Below, piece after piece: positions 1 through 8,461 of a stretch of DNA of 47,170 nucleotides (the stretch's first letter is position 1; each line of letters begins with the position of its first letter). Source of the stretch: an uncultured Rhizobiaceae group bacterium (GTDB lineage Bacteria; Pseudomonadota; Alphaproteobacteria; Rhizobiales; Rhizobiaceae). The stretch lies in assembly GCA_905480295.1 (NCBI GenBank), contig CAJQPW010000235.1, positions 1 to 47,170 on the forward strand, read 5' to 3'. Under the pieces are notes generated by a model, which was given only the letters and a program-made list of their open reading frames with translations, made no database searches and had not been told where the DNA came from. The translations under genes and the position numbers were made by a program.

Positions 1-375
1 CGCCACATAGGAAAAGGAAGAGACACCAATCACCAGCATCATCGGGATCAGCAGCACCAAAATCCCGATCCGGTCAACGCGTCGGCGGCGGTCATCACGC
101 CACCGTTCAGAAAAAACGTCAATGCGCACATGCCGGTCCCGCATCAAGGTCCAGGCAGACGCCAGCATGAACAGGGCGGCATGACCGTAAAGGGCGAGTT
201 CCTGAAGCCACAGGTAGTTCACGGCGAACAGATACCGGGCCAGAACAATGCCAAATTGCAACACGGTTATGACAACCAGCAACCAACCGCAAAACATGCT
301 GATGCCCGACAACAGGTTTTCAAGCCGTGAGCTCGAAAAATTATTATCTTCTGCACTGTTTGAGGCGTCGTTCAT
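1..375 (-). CDS. TRAP transporter small permease (DctQ family), C-terminus cut by window edge
   Basis: The 125 visible residues begin MNDASNSAED and carry a hydrophobic segment (about 28-50), a WLQELALYGH stretch and a TLMRDRHVRIDVF motif. The motif after the second helix (a polar stretch with R-H-V-R-I-D) is typical of DctQ subunits, which couple the periplasmic binding protein to the large permease for sodium-driven import of organic acids. The start at 375 is preceded by GAGGCG about five bases upstream. It lies 58 bases downstream of the dctM stop on the same strand, so it is probably the first gene of a second Q-M pair that continues outside the window. Family assignment is firm; substrate is unknown. 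Confidence 0.8.
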   Translation of the reverse strand, partial: MNDASNSAEDNNFSSSRLENLLSGISMFCGWLLVVITVLQFGIVLARYLFAVNYLWLQELALYGHAALFMLASAWTLMRDRHVRIDVFSERWRDDRRRRVDRIGILVLLIPMMLVIGVSSFSYVA

Positions 376-433
376 GAACGCCTCATAGCTTTGTTTGCTT
401 CCTGACCCAAGCCCCGGTTGATCAATCCGACTT

Positions 434-3088
434 CTAGAAATTCAGCGAAATGTCGCGATGACCAGACTGACAGGAAGCAATCGACAGACCCTGGTCGCGG
501 GTCATGCGTGGCTGCTGCCGCATCCCGATGGTCTCACGCAACGCGTCCTGATAGGCCAATACCCCTTCGGTGAAGGTACCTTTGGCCTGGCCGCGCCATT
601 GCAACTGCTCAGTGTACAGCTTCTCTGCCTTGTCGAATTCCTTCAGCGCTTTCTCAAGATCGGGCTTCTTCTTTTTCAGTGCACGGCGAACCTTGCTCAT
701 GCCCGACTTTACCTTGGAAGCTCCTTCCATATTCAGCTTTCTGCTGAAGGCATTGACGACTTCATGCATCTCGGCCGGAGGGTTGGTTTCGATCTGCTGA
801 CGCAATCCACGCAATTCAGATTCCAGTGCCTCGTAGGCCTCGGTTCCCGAAAGCGTGTCGGCGAGAACCGTAACGTCATTGTAAATACCATCGGCGGTTC
901 TGCGGAACTGGGCCCTGAGCTTGGATTCACCCTTGGTCAGTTTGGCGAAGTTTTTCTGGACGTCATCCCATTCCGTCGGAATCTGCGCCAGCAGCGCGTC
1001 GCGGTCGGTTGTCGCCTTCGCCATTTGCTCTTCAAGCAGTTTGCGGGCACCAGCATTTTCATCGCCGCGCAAGCGAGACAGGTCCGTCTTCCATTGCTTA
1101 AGCCGGGCATCGAATTTGCGGGCATCGCGCTGCAACGCACGCACCGTTGAATGGACGGGTCGGTAATCGACTGCAGCTTCGGCCACTTTGCCTTCAGCGG
1201 CTTTGGCATCGGTCATGAACTGGCGCGCTTTATCAACATTGTCGAAGCTGGCAAGGAACGCCTTGGACGCCTTTTTGGGCAGGAAACCTGCATCCAGTTT
1301 GCGGGCCGTGTCGACCGCCCTGCTCAGACGGACATCATCATCCTGCAACTTGCTGTGAATGTACTCTTCAACGCAGTATTGAATACGCGGGTTACGAGGC
1401 GGAGGTGCCGTCTCGGACAGGAAGGAAACCCGATTGGGCAGATAATTCACCAGCGGCGGATAGTTGGCGACAATGATAAGCGCACCAATCTGCAGCATGA
1501 TGAACGCAATCACCCCCTTGTACATGTCGATGGTTTTCACCACCGCAGGCGCAACCCCGCGCAGATAGAACAGGGCAAAGCCAAAGGGTGGTGTCAGGAA
1601 AGAGGTCTGAATGTTCAGCCCGATCATGACACCCAGCCAGACCGCTGTGATGTTTGCAGATGGGTCAGCCAGCAGGATTGGTGCAACAATCGGCACCACA
1701 ACCACTGCGATTTCGATGAAGTCCAGGAAGAAACCCAGAACGAAGATCACCGCCATCACGGTGATAAATTTGGCCCAGAATCCACCGGGAATGCCTTCGA
1801 GGAAATGTTTGACCAATTCCTCACCGCCAAAGGCGCGGAAGGCTGCTGTCAGCATCGCTGCACCCAACAGAATGATGAACACCAAAGACGTTGCCTTGGC
1901 GGTCTCAATCATCACCTCGCTGAGCGTATTTTCAATCTTATAGGCGCGCAAGCAGCTCCACCCCAGTGAAAACAGCAGAACCACGGTTGCCGCAGCGGCC
2001 GCGGTGATTGCAATCGCTTCAGTGCTGCTCGCGATCAGCTTGATGTTGAGGTTGAAATTGGAGACAAGCAGTGCGATCACCACGAGCGACCCCAGCGCCA
2101 TCAGCGCCGGTGTAAATGATCGCTTCTCACCCTGCGTGAGTCGATAACCTGCCATCAGCAATGCGCCCGCCGCTCCGATTGCACCGGCCTGATTCACCGT
2201 GGCGACACCGGTGATGATTGAACCCAGCACCAGAAAGATCAGGGCCAGAGGCGGTACAAGCGCCAGACCGAGCTGGAAAAAGAACTCGCCATCCAGCGCC
2301 CGGTCACTGCGTACCGGCGGCGCAACATGGGGACGGATCATCGCATAGATCAGGATGTAGATCATATAGAGCGCAACCAGAACCAAACCGGGAACAAGCG
2401 CGCCGAGGAACATCTCGCCGGCCGATGTTGAAGTCACGTCAAATGCCGACGGCATCGACAATTCGCCGGTGGACTCCTTGTGCAGGGTCTTGCGGATGGT
2501 CGACGCCTGATCGGTCGCCGATGCCAGCTGGTCAGCCAGAATGATCAAAACGATCGAAGGCGGAATGATCTGACCCAACGTGCCGGAAGCGGCAATCGTG
2601 CCGGTTGCCAGCGACTTTGAATAGTTGTTACGCAACATCGCCGGCAAGGAGATCAGACCCATGGCGACGACGGTTGCACCGACGATACCGGTGGTTGCAG
2701 CCAGCAAAGCACCAACGAAAACAACCGATATGCCCAATCCTCCTGGAACCGGTCCAAACAGCTGAGCCATGGTGATCAGCAGGTCTTCAGCGATTTTTGA
2801 CCGCTGCAGCATGATCCCCATAAAAATAAACAGCGGAATCGCAATCAGCGTGTCCCGCTCTACCTCCCAATAGACCCCGCGCAGGTTCAGAACACCGGCG
2901 GACAGCCATTGGCCACCGTCCCCTTGCGCGAAATAGGCTCCGGTATCACCGGCAAACAGATAGCCGCACAAAGACGCAGCCGCGATGCTCAAGATCGCCG
3001 AGCCGGGCAGCGCAAACGCCACCGGATAGCCAGACCCCAAGGCGGTTGCCATCAAAACCATCAGCAGGGCGAGAAAAACAAGTTCCAT
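434..3088 (-). CDS. dctM: TRAP transporter large permease (DctM family) with a long soluble C-terminal extension
   Basis: An inner-membrane large permease of a tripartite sodium-dependent organic-acid importer. The transport core (about residues 1-580) has the usual DctM signatures: ALLAATTGIVGATVVAMGL near 130, GTLGQIIPPSIVLIILAD near 170, and LNIQTSFLTPPFGFALFYL near 500. Two features differ from the roughly 430-residue family norm. A polar loop is inserted at about 188-225. A highly charged, helix-forming tail of about 290 residues follows the last membrane segment, beginning near SETAPPPRNPRIQYCVEEY and rich in K, E, R and A with predicted coiled-coil character. The start (ATG) lies 20 bases after the dctQ stop, consistent with one transcript. 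The tail has base composition like the core, so it is a genuine fusion rather than read-through. Its role is unknown; interaction with a cytosolic partner or assembly is a guess. Confidence 0.9.
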   Translation of the reverse strand: MELVFLALLMVLMATALGSGYPVAFALPGSAILSIAAASLCGYLFAGDTGAYFAQGDGGQWLSAGVLNLRGVYWEVERDTLIAIPLFIFMGIMLQRSKIAEDLLITMAQLFGPVPGGLGISVVFVGALLAATTGIVGATVVAMGLISLPAMLRNNYSKSLATGTIAASGTLGQIIPPSIVLIILADQLASATDQASTIRKTLHKESTGELSMPSAFDVTSTSAGEMFLGALVPGLVLVALYMIYILIYAMIRPHVAPPVRSDRALDGEFFFQLGLALVPPLALIFLVLGSIITGVATVNQAGAIGAAGALLMAGYRLTQGEKRSFTPALMALGSLVVIALLVSNFNLNIKLIASSTEAIAITAAAAATVVLLFSLGWSCLRAYKIENTLSEVMIETAKATSLVFIILLGAAMLTAAFRAFGGEELVKHFLEGIPGGFWAKFITVMAVIFVLGFFLDFIEIAVVVVPIVAPILLADPSANITAVWLGVMIGLNIQTSFLTPPFGFALFYLRGVAPAVVKTIDMYKGVIAFIMLQIGALIIVANYPPLVNYLPNRVSFLSETAPPPRNPRIQYCVEEYIHSKLQDDDVRLSRAVDTARKLDAGFLPKKASKAFLASFDNVDKARQFMTDAKAAEGKVAEAAVDYRPVHSTVRALQRDARKFDARLKQWKTDLSRLRGDENAGARKLLEEQMAKATTDRDALLAQIPTEWDDVQKNFAKLTKGESKLRAQFRRTADGIYNDVTVLADTLSGTEAYEALESELRGLRQQIETNPPAEMHEVVNAFSRKLNMEGASKVKSGMSKVRRALKKKKPDLEKALKEFDKAEKLYTEQLQWRGQAKGTFTEGVLAYQDALRETIGMRQQPRMTRDQGLSIASCQSGHRDISLNF

Positions 3089-3108
3089 GATAAAATTCTC
3101 CTGCCCCG

Positions 3109-4104
3109 CTAGTGCGCGGGAACCTCACGCTCGAGCCTTGAGCCAGGCTCATCACGATAGTCAGCGACGGATTCCATCAAATAGCTGACAAATTGGATGA
3201 GCATGGTGACGGCGAATACGATCAGGAACGCCGCAAGCAGATATTTTACATACATGCCATAGCCCGATTGCGACACTTCGAAATTGACGACCGATCCGTA
3301 GACAGGCGAACCCTTGCCATCAAGACAGACGATCAGGATGGTCCAGCAGAGCACGATCCCGAATACCACCGAACACACGGCATTGATGAAGCCTTTGGTG
3401 GTGCCTTTCATACCGGCATAAAAAACATCGACCCGGACATGCCCCTCTTCGTAGAGGGTGTAGGCCGAAGCGAACAGGAACAGGGCCGCATACCAGAAGC
3501 GCACCAGGTCACCCATGAAGGCCTGCTCGTAGGAAAATATGAAACGGGTGATCACGATGGCCAGTTCGGCAACCACGATCAGCAATGCCAGCCAGGGGAA
3601 GCCGAGCGTCTTGGCGCGTAGACCAAAAAACAAGGCCAGCAAGACCAGGGGAACATGAACCCAGGGACCACGGAAAGCCGAGCGGCCCAGTGCCGTGGTC
3701 ATTTCCTTGCCAACAACCGCCTCCAGAATGCCCTCCACACGCAGAAAGGAAATCACCATGTCGGCCAGACCGATAAACAGAACCGCGAAAAACGCCCAGC
3801 GCACCAGGGCAACATTGAAACGGGCTATCATTTCGGCATCATCGCGCAGACCGGTATTTTCGGTGCGCCATACCCAGTGAATGGCAAAGCCGATGGCGAG
3901 TGCATAGGCAAGCCATTGGATATACGAAAGAAAATTAGCCCCGCCTTGATACACTGCTGCTGCGCCGGGCCATCCGAACGAATGGGTCAGCACATTGCTG
4001 ACCATCCATACGGCAAAATGAGCCAGCACGGCCCAACCAAAGGCGCGCGTTAAAAACTTAAGCTTGTCGCGCGACGCGAAATGCGATGCCACATCGGTGT
4101 TCAT
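3109..4104 (-). CDS. dctQ: TRAP transporter small permease (DctQ family), enlarged form
   Basis: This membrane protein of 331 residues is clearly longer than a minimal DctQ of about 160-200 residues. Hydrophobic segments lie near residues 22-42, 50-70, 88-115, 145-165 and 168-195, followed by the DctQ-like part with RFWYAALFLFASAYTLYEEGHVRVDVFYAG (about 205-235) and two further helices. The E-G-H-V-R-V-D-V-F motif is the small-permease hallmark. The gene sits between the binding protein and the large permease, so it should be the membrane partner of both. The start ATG has a GGGG stretch just upstream. Enlarged DctQ proteins accompany the TakP-like (2-oxoacid) branch of TRAP systems in my experience; that link is an inference here. 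Confidence 0.87.
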   Translation of the reverse strand: MNTDVASHFASRDKLKFLTRAFGWAVLAHFAVWMVSNVLTHSFGWPGAAAVYQGGANFLSYIQWLAYALAIGFAIHWVWRTENTGLRDDAEMIARFNVALVRWAFFAVLFIGLADMVISFLRVEGILEAVVGKEMTTALGRSAFRGPWVHVPLVLLALFFGLRAKTLGFPWLALLIVVAELAIVITRFIFSYEQAFMGDLVRFWYAALFLFASAYTLYEEGHVRVDVFYAGMKGTTKGFINAVCSVVFGIVLCWTILIVCLDGKGSPVYGSVVNFEVSQSGYGMYVKYLLAAFLIVFAVTMLIQFVSYLMESVADYRDEPGSRLEREVPAH

Positions 4105-4142
4105 ATATCCCCAGTGCCTCCCAACACTCCCAGGAAAGAGAA

Positions 4143-4157
4143 AACCGTTTAACGGTT
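4143..4157. repeat. Short perfect palindrome downstream of dctP
   Basis: AACCGTT at 4143-4149 pairs with AACGGTT at 4151-4157 around one central base. Read on the minus strand the hairpin is followed by TTTTCTCTTT, so it can act as a weak intrinsic terminator or mRNA end-stabiliser. It is the last of three consecutive inverted repeats between dctP and dctQ. Confidence 0.6.
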
Positions 4158-4159
4158 AT

Positions 4160-4198
4160 CTTCTTATGAATACAGCCTTCAGCGGCATTCATAAGAAG
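4160..4198. repeat. Perfect 12-bp inverted repeat downstream of dctP
   Basis: CTTCTTATGAAT at 4160-4171 and ATTCATAAGAAG at 4187-4198 are exact reverse complements separated by 15 bases. In the dctP transcript this forms a long AU-rich stem between two other hairpins. Confidence 0.75.
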
Positions 4199-4219
4199 AA
4201 CGGGACCGAAGCCCCGTTC
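4198..4219 (-). terminator. Hairpin after dctP, likely attenuating terminator
   Basis: GAACGGG (4198-4204) and CCCGTTC (4213-4219) form a GC-rich stem with a CTTCGG-type loop on the minus strand, followed by TTCTTAT. It begins about 25 bases after the dctP stop and precedes dctQ in the same direction. Such a structure is expected to let the binding protein be made in excess over the permease subunits. Confidence 0.6.
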
Positions 4220-4243
4220 CTCCAAATTGATGTCACCGTGTGA

Positions 4244-5332
4244 TCAGATGTCCAACACGCGGTTGCGTTGGCCAACGTAAGCGATTTCCGCTTTAGCGCG
4301 CCAGCCGGCGATTTCACGCATGGAGCTCTGGTAGCTGTCGTCGATGCGTGCTGCCAGATCGGAGTGAGCGCGTGTTTCTTCGAACACTTCTGCTGCCGCT
4401 TCACCAAATGAATCCCAGACGTCGTCGTTGAATTCACGGGTCTGAACGCCGTTTTCGGAAACCATCTTGGAGAGATACTCACCATTTTTAGCGATAGCTT
4501 CTTCAGGCTGAGCGGCATTTTCTTCCATGCAGGCAGCAGTGATTACGGCCTGTTCCCATGAGGACAAACCGTCCCACCACTCTTTGTTCATGCCGAAAGC
4601 AAGACCACCACCTGGCTCGTGCATGCCAGCGGTGTAGTAGAACTTGGCTGCTTCGTAGAACTTCATGAAGTAGTCGTTGAAAGGACCAACCCATTCCGTC
4701 GCATCGATGGAACCGGAAACCAGGTTTTCATAAATCTGACCACCAGGTAGAGATACCGGTGATGCGCCCAGCTTGGCCATTACGTCGCCGCCAAGACCAG
4801 GAATACGCATTTTCAGACCTTTGAGGTCTTCAGCAGAGTTGATTTCCTTGTTGAACCAGCCACCGGCCTGTGCGCCAGTACCGCCACATGTCAGAGCTTT
4901 CAGGCCAAATTCTGCGGACAATTCGTCCCACAATTCCTGACCGCCCTTGAACTTGATCCAGGCGTTCCATTCCGGCGTAGTCATGCCGAAGGGTACGGAT
5001 GTGTAGTAAGCAAAACCAGGATGCTTACCCTTCCAGTAATAGTCAGCAGCGATGTAGGCGTTTGAGTTACCACTGCGGACTTCATCAAAGGAGTCAAAAG
5101 GAGCAACACGCTCACCGGCAGCAAAATATTTTGTTGTCAGTTTGCCTTCCGAAAGCTCTGTAATGCGAGCAGCCAGACGCTGAGCAGAAATACCCAAGCC
5201 TGGAAAGTCACGTGGCCAGGTTGACACAATTGTCATTTCCTTGATGCCCTGTGACAATGCAGGCGTGGCCAGAGCGGCAGCACCTACTGAGCCGGCAACA
5301 CCGGCTTTCTTTATGAATGAACGTCTATCCAT
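4244..5332 (-). CDS. dctP: TRAP transporter substrate-binding protein (DctP family, TakP-like)
   Basis: This periplasmic solute-binding protein captures an organic anion and delivers it to the DctQM permease encoded next. I place the start at the ATG giving MDRRSFIKKAG, because GGGAGG lies about ten bases before it and inside any longer reading. The N-terminus has a twin-arginine-like motif (RRSFIKK), a hydrophobic stretch and a probable cleavage after ATPALSQG. The family pattern is clear: an early TSWP-like segment (IVSTWPRDFPGLG), a YYWKGKHP motif, SVPFGMT, and GSIDATEWVGPFND in the ligand-contact region. These motifs resemble the TakP branch that binds 2-oxoacids or related carboxylates. 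The family is firm; the ligand is inferred only. Length about 362 residues is normal. Confidence 0.9.
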   Translation of the reverse strand: MDRRSFIKKAGVAGSVGAAALATPALSQGIKEMTIVSTWPRDFPGLGISAQRLAARITELSEGKLTTKYFAAGERVAPFDSFDEVRSGNSNAYIAADYYWKGKHPGFAYYTSVPFGMTTPEWNAWIKFKGGQELWDELSAEFGLKALTCGGTGAQAGGWFNKEINSAEDLKGLKMRIPGLGGDVMAKLGASPVSLPGGQIYENLVSGSIDATEWVGPFNDYFMKFYEAAKFYYTAGMHEPGGGLAFGMNKEWWDGLSSWEQAVITAACMEENAAQPEEAIAKNGEYLSKMVSENGVQTREFNDDVWDSFGEAAAEVFEETRAHSDLAARIDDSYQSSMREIAGWRAKAEIAYVGQRNRVLDI

Positions 5333-5517
5333 GGATTTATATCCTCCCATTTTGTTCAATCATCACGTCGCGACCGAGGAATTCGGCAGTGACAATGAAT
5401 TTCTTACCCAGCCTTTACACCACGATGGGAAGTTCCGCACAATTGGGTACTTCTACGGAGGCGCATTAGCACCCGATACCGTTAGGTTCGAGTGAGAGAG
5501 TTACAAAGGAATTAGCC
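5333..5517. promoter_or_regulatory. Divergent control region between dctP and the histidine kinase gene
   Basis: This 185-base region separates the oppositely oriented TRAP operon and two-component genes, so it must hold both promoters. It includes a TTACCCA and a TTGGGTA half-site about 40 bases apart and a GAAGT/ACTTC inverted pair near 5430-5455, any of which could bind the NarL-type regulator. I cannot identify a consensus promoter with confidence. Confidence 0.4.
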
Positions 5518-6930
5518 TTGAACTTCAAGACAAAACTTCTGCTGGTTTCCGTGTTGCCCGTGATCCTGATCTCGCTGGCGTCGTTTTGGGTGATCTACGG
5601 ACAGTCGCAGACACTGGCTCATACTCAGATTGCCGAAGTTGAAATGCGGACCATGGCGTCGCGCCGGGCCGAGTTGCAGAAGATGAACCAGTTGGCTCTG
5701 AACGCCATTCGCGGCCTGTATGAAGACACCACCCTGCCGGAAGAAATTGCGCAACAGCGGGCCAAAACATTGCTTCACAACATGGCGTTTGGTGAAGACG
5801 GATACTTTTTTGTCTACGACGAGAAAGGCAACAACATCGTTCACCCGCGCCTGCCCAATCTTGTTGGAAAGAACTGGTGGGACCTGCAGGACCCGAATGG
5901 TGATTTCGTTATCCGCAACCTGATCGCTGTTGCCAAAGCCGGAGGTGGATTTCACCGCTATGTCTGGAACAAGCCGTCCACCGGTGAGCTGGCAAGCAAA
6001 GTGGGGCACGCGGTATTTCTCGACAAGTGGAAATGGATGATCGGCACCGGTCTCTACACCGATGACGTGCAGTCTGAAATGGCCATCATGCGCAACACGC
6101 TGCAATCCTCAATCGAGCAGACGACATCGGTGCTGCTGGTGCTGTCGGCGGTGGGGGTTTTGCTTGCTGCCCTGTTTACCTGGGCTATTCGCCTGTCAGA
6201 GCAACGGTTTGCCAATGAACGGCTGAAGGATCTGACCCACCGGATTGTGGAAGTACAGGAAGATGAACGCAAACGGGTATCCACCGAATTGCACGATGGG
6301 ATCAGCCAGATGCTGGTATCGGCGCGCTACGGGCTGGATCTGGCTATGGCAAAGACCGAAAACCGTTCTGCTGCCCAATCAGCGATGAAAAAATCGATGA
6401 AAACAATCGAAAACGCTATCGCCGAAGTGCGGCGCATTTCAATGGCACTGCGCCCATCGGTGCTGGACGATATCGGCCTTGCCGCAGCGATTGCCAGTCT
6501 GGCACGGGACTTTGGCGAGAATGCCGGTGTGCGGGTGGAAACCAGTACTGTTCGCCTTGAAAACCGCCTTTCCTCAAAGGCCCAGACGGCGCTGTACCGG
6601 GTCGCTCAGGAAGCTTTGACCAACATCGCCAAACATGCTGATGCCGAGACCGTTTGGGTTACCCTTCATCCGGATGAGCAGATGGTCAATTTGATCATTG
6701 AAGATGATGGGCACCTGCATAATGACTGGGTAGCGCGCAAATCTGATGACCGGACAATGGGCATGGGGCTGCGTAATATGCGGGAGCGCATGGATGCCTT
6801 TCAGGGCACACTGAACATTCGAAATTCTCGGCGTGGTGGGCTGGTGGTGGAAGCGCGTGTCCCCATCAATGCTGATTGGCTTGCCGTGCAAAACAACAAT
6901 CCGGTTCGGGAAAACCATCATGCTGCCTGA
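5518..6930 (+). CDS. Sensor histidine kinase with extracytoplasmic Cache domain (NarL/DegS type)
   Basis: This membrane sensor autophosphorylates on histidine and passes phosphate to the response regulator that follows. Order of parts: membrane helix at about 7-28, a periplasmic single Cache domain (sCache_2 type, about 30-195) with GEDGYFFVYDEKGNNIVHP and the closing WKWMIGTGLY motif, second helix at about 203-223, a HisKA_3 dimerisation helix with ELHDGISQM (phospho-acceptor His259), and a HATPase domain with ALTNIAKHADA and MGMGLRNMRERM. The start is TTG, chosen because AAAGGA lies about eight bases upstream and the helix follows directly. Its 3' end overlaps the regulator gene. Divergence from the TRAP operon suggests it senses the transported carboxylate or a relative. 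Confidence 0.9.
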   Translation: MNFKTKLLLVSVLPVILISLASFWVIYGQSQTLAHTQIAEVEMRTMASRRAELQKMNQLALNAIRGLYEDTTLPEEIAQQRAKTLLHNMAFGEDGYFFVYDEKGNNIVHPRLPNLVGKNWWDLQDPNGDFVIRNLIAVAKAGGGFHRYVWNKPSTGELASKVGHAVFLDKWKWMIGTGLYTDDVQSEMAIMRNTLQSSIEQTTSVLLVLSAVGVLLAALFTWAIRLSEQRFANERLKDLTHRIVEVQEDERKRVSTELHDGISQMLVSARYGLDLAMAKTENRSAAQSAMKKSMKTIENAIAEVRRISMALRPSVLDDIGLAAAIASLARDFGENAGVRVETSTVRLENRLSSKAQTALYRVAQEALTNIAKHADAETVWVTLHPDEQMVNLIIEDDGHLHNDWVARKSDDRTMGMGLRNMRERMDAFQGTLNIRNSRRGGLVVEARVPINADWLAVQNNNPVRENHHAA

Positions 6931-7552
6931 CAAACCCCTGCGTCTGCTGATCGTCGACGATCATGAACTGGTCCGTGACGGCATTCGTGCCCGGCTGGAG
7001 GAAGAACAGGATATCGAGATTATCGGTGAAGCCAGTGACGGGCGTGAGGCGGTCACGCTGTCTGAACAATTGCAGCCCGACCTGGTGATGCTGGATATCA
7101 ATATGCCGCATCTGAACGGGCTCGACGCGGCGGAGGAAATTCGCGCCCGTGATCTGCCCTGCACGATCCTGATGCTGTCGCTGTATGACAATCCCGAATA
7201 TGTGCACCGGGCGATGACTTTGGGGACCAACGGTTATTTGCTGAAGGACGTGTCACAGGCCGAGATGATCATGGCCATCAAAACCGCGGCCCAGGGCGGT
7301 TTCTATGTGAGCGAAAATCTGGCTGCAATGCTCAAACGCATGACGTCTGAAACAGATCCCTATAATCTCACCGACCGGGAGCGGGAAATTCTCGCGGCCA
7401 TCGCTGCGGGCAAGCTGAACAAGCAGATTGCAGCCGAACTGGATATCTCTATCCGAACCGTGGAAAGCCATCGCAGCACCATTCGCCAGAAAACCGGCGG
7501 TGGCAATGCTGCAAGCCTGACACGCATTGCCGGTGATCTCGGCTTGACCTGA
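6920..7552 (+). CDS. Response regulator, NarL/FixJ family
   Basis: A cytoplasmic transcription factor of 210 residues. The receiver domain starts LRLLIVDDHELVRDG and has the phospho-acceptor Asp59 in LVMLDINMPHLNG; a LuxR-type helix-turn-helix at about 145-205 contains LTDREREILAAIAAGKLNKQIA and ISIRTVESHRSTIRQK. The start ATG lies inside the last codons of the kinase gene (ATGCTGCCTGA), so the two are translationally coupled and form a cognate pair. The likely target is the divergent TRAP operon, by position only. Confidence 0.92.
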   Translation: MLPDKPLRLLIVDDHELVRDGIRARLEEEQDIEIIGEASDGREAVTLSEQLQPDLVMLDINMPHLNGLDAAEEIRARDLPCTILMLSLYDNPEYVHRAMTLGTNGYLLKDVSQAEMIMAIKTAAQGGFYVSENLAAMLKRMTSETDPYNLTDREREILAAIAAGKLNKQIAAELDISIRTVESHRSTIRQKTGGGNAASLTRIAGDLGLT

Positions 7553-7675
7553 CCGCCATCGAACACCGGGATGATCGATTTGTGAATAGCAGGCCATTTC
7601 CCAATCGATGCATTGTCCTTATAGTGCTGCCGACGAAGAGACCGGGACACCGGAACAGTTTTTGGACAAACTAAG

Positions 7676-8461
7676 ATGAATACACCCGTCATTGCTGTGA
7701 CCACCGATTGCAAAGACATCGACCCCTATGTCTGGCACGCCACGCCGGGATCTTATCTTGATGCAGCCAGTCAGGTTGCCAAGGTGATCCCGATGATGGT
7801 TCCCAATCTTGGCGACCAGCTTGATCTCGACAGCATGCTGGAGCGGGTTGATGGGCTGCTGGTCACCGGTTCGCGGACCAATATGCACCCGTCGCGTTAT
7901 GGTGCTGAATCCACCAGCGACCATGAACCGTTTGACCCCACGCGCGACGCAACAACGCTGCCGCTGATCGTCAGAGCAATCGAGATTGGCATGCCTGTAT
8001 TGGCGATCTGTCGCGGCATTCAGGAACTGAATGTGGCGTTCGGCGGATCACTGACCGCCAATTTCCAGAAAATCCGCGAAATTGAAGGCCATGAATACCC
8101 ATTCGAAGGCACGCCGGACGAACGGTTTTCCTTAAGTCACGGACTGAAGATCAAGCCGGGGTCCTGCATCGCAGCCATCCTCGAAGATGAAATCGAAAAC
8201 CAGTCCGTCGATGTCAATTCTCTTCACACGCAGGCGCTCGACCAATTGGGAGAACGCATCGTGGTGGAAGCCACTTCTGAGGACGGTACGATTGAAGCCG
8301 TCACCGTTGCCGATGCGCCCGGTTTTGTTGTGGGCGTCCAATGGCACCCGGAATACTGGGCCGAGACTGATGCTGCTTCCAATGCAATATTACGCGCCTT
8401 TGGTGATGCCTCACGGGAATATCTGGCGCAGAAGAGAGGCCTTGCGGTCGCCGCCGAATGA
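7676..8461 (+). CDS. Class I glutamine amidotransferase-like hydrolase (peptidase C26, gamma-glutamyl-GABA hydrolase family)
   Basis: A soluble hydrolase of the PuuD-like family, which cleaves gamma-glutamyl amide bonds. The nucleophile elbow LAICRGIQELN gives Cys112, and VQWHPEYW gives His224 and Glu226, so the catalytic triad is complete. LLVTGSRTNMHPSRYG (about 61-76) matches the family's oxyanion region. Length 261 residues is standard. The gene is first in an operon with nitrile hydratase: its TGA overlaps the nthA start as ATGA. That coupling is unusual for a putrescine-degradation enzyme and suggests the substrate is linked to nitrile or amide metabolism, for example a gamma-glutamyl derivative of an amine or cyano compound. 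Family is firm, substrate unknown. Confidence 0.88.
   Translation: MNTPVIAVTTDCKDIDPYVWHATPGSYLDAASQVAKVIPMMVPNLGDQLDLDSMLERVDGLLVTGSRTNMHPSRYGAESTSDHEPFDPTRDATTLPLIVRAIEIGMPVLAICRGIQELNVAFGGSLTANFQKIREIEGHEYPFEGTPDERFSLSHGLKIKPGSCIAAILEDEIENQSVDVNSLHTQALDQLGERIVVEATSEDGTIEAVTVADAPGFVVGVQWHPEYWAETDAASNAILRAFGDASREYLAQKRGLAVAAE

Noticed and set aside
130-330. Short plus-strand open frame near the left edge
   Set aside because: It is antisense to the DctQ fragment, which has clear family motifs and a ribosome site.
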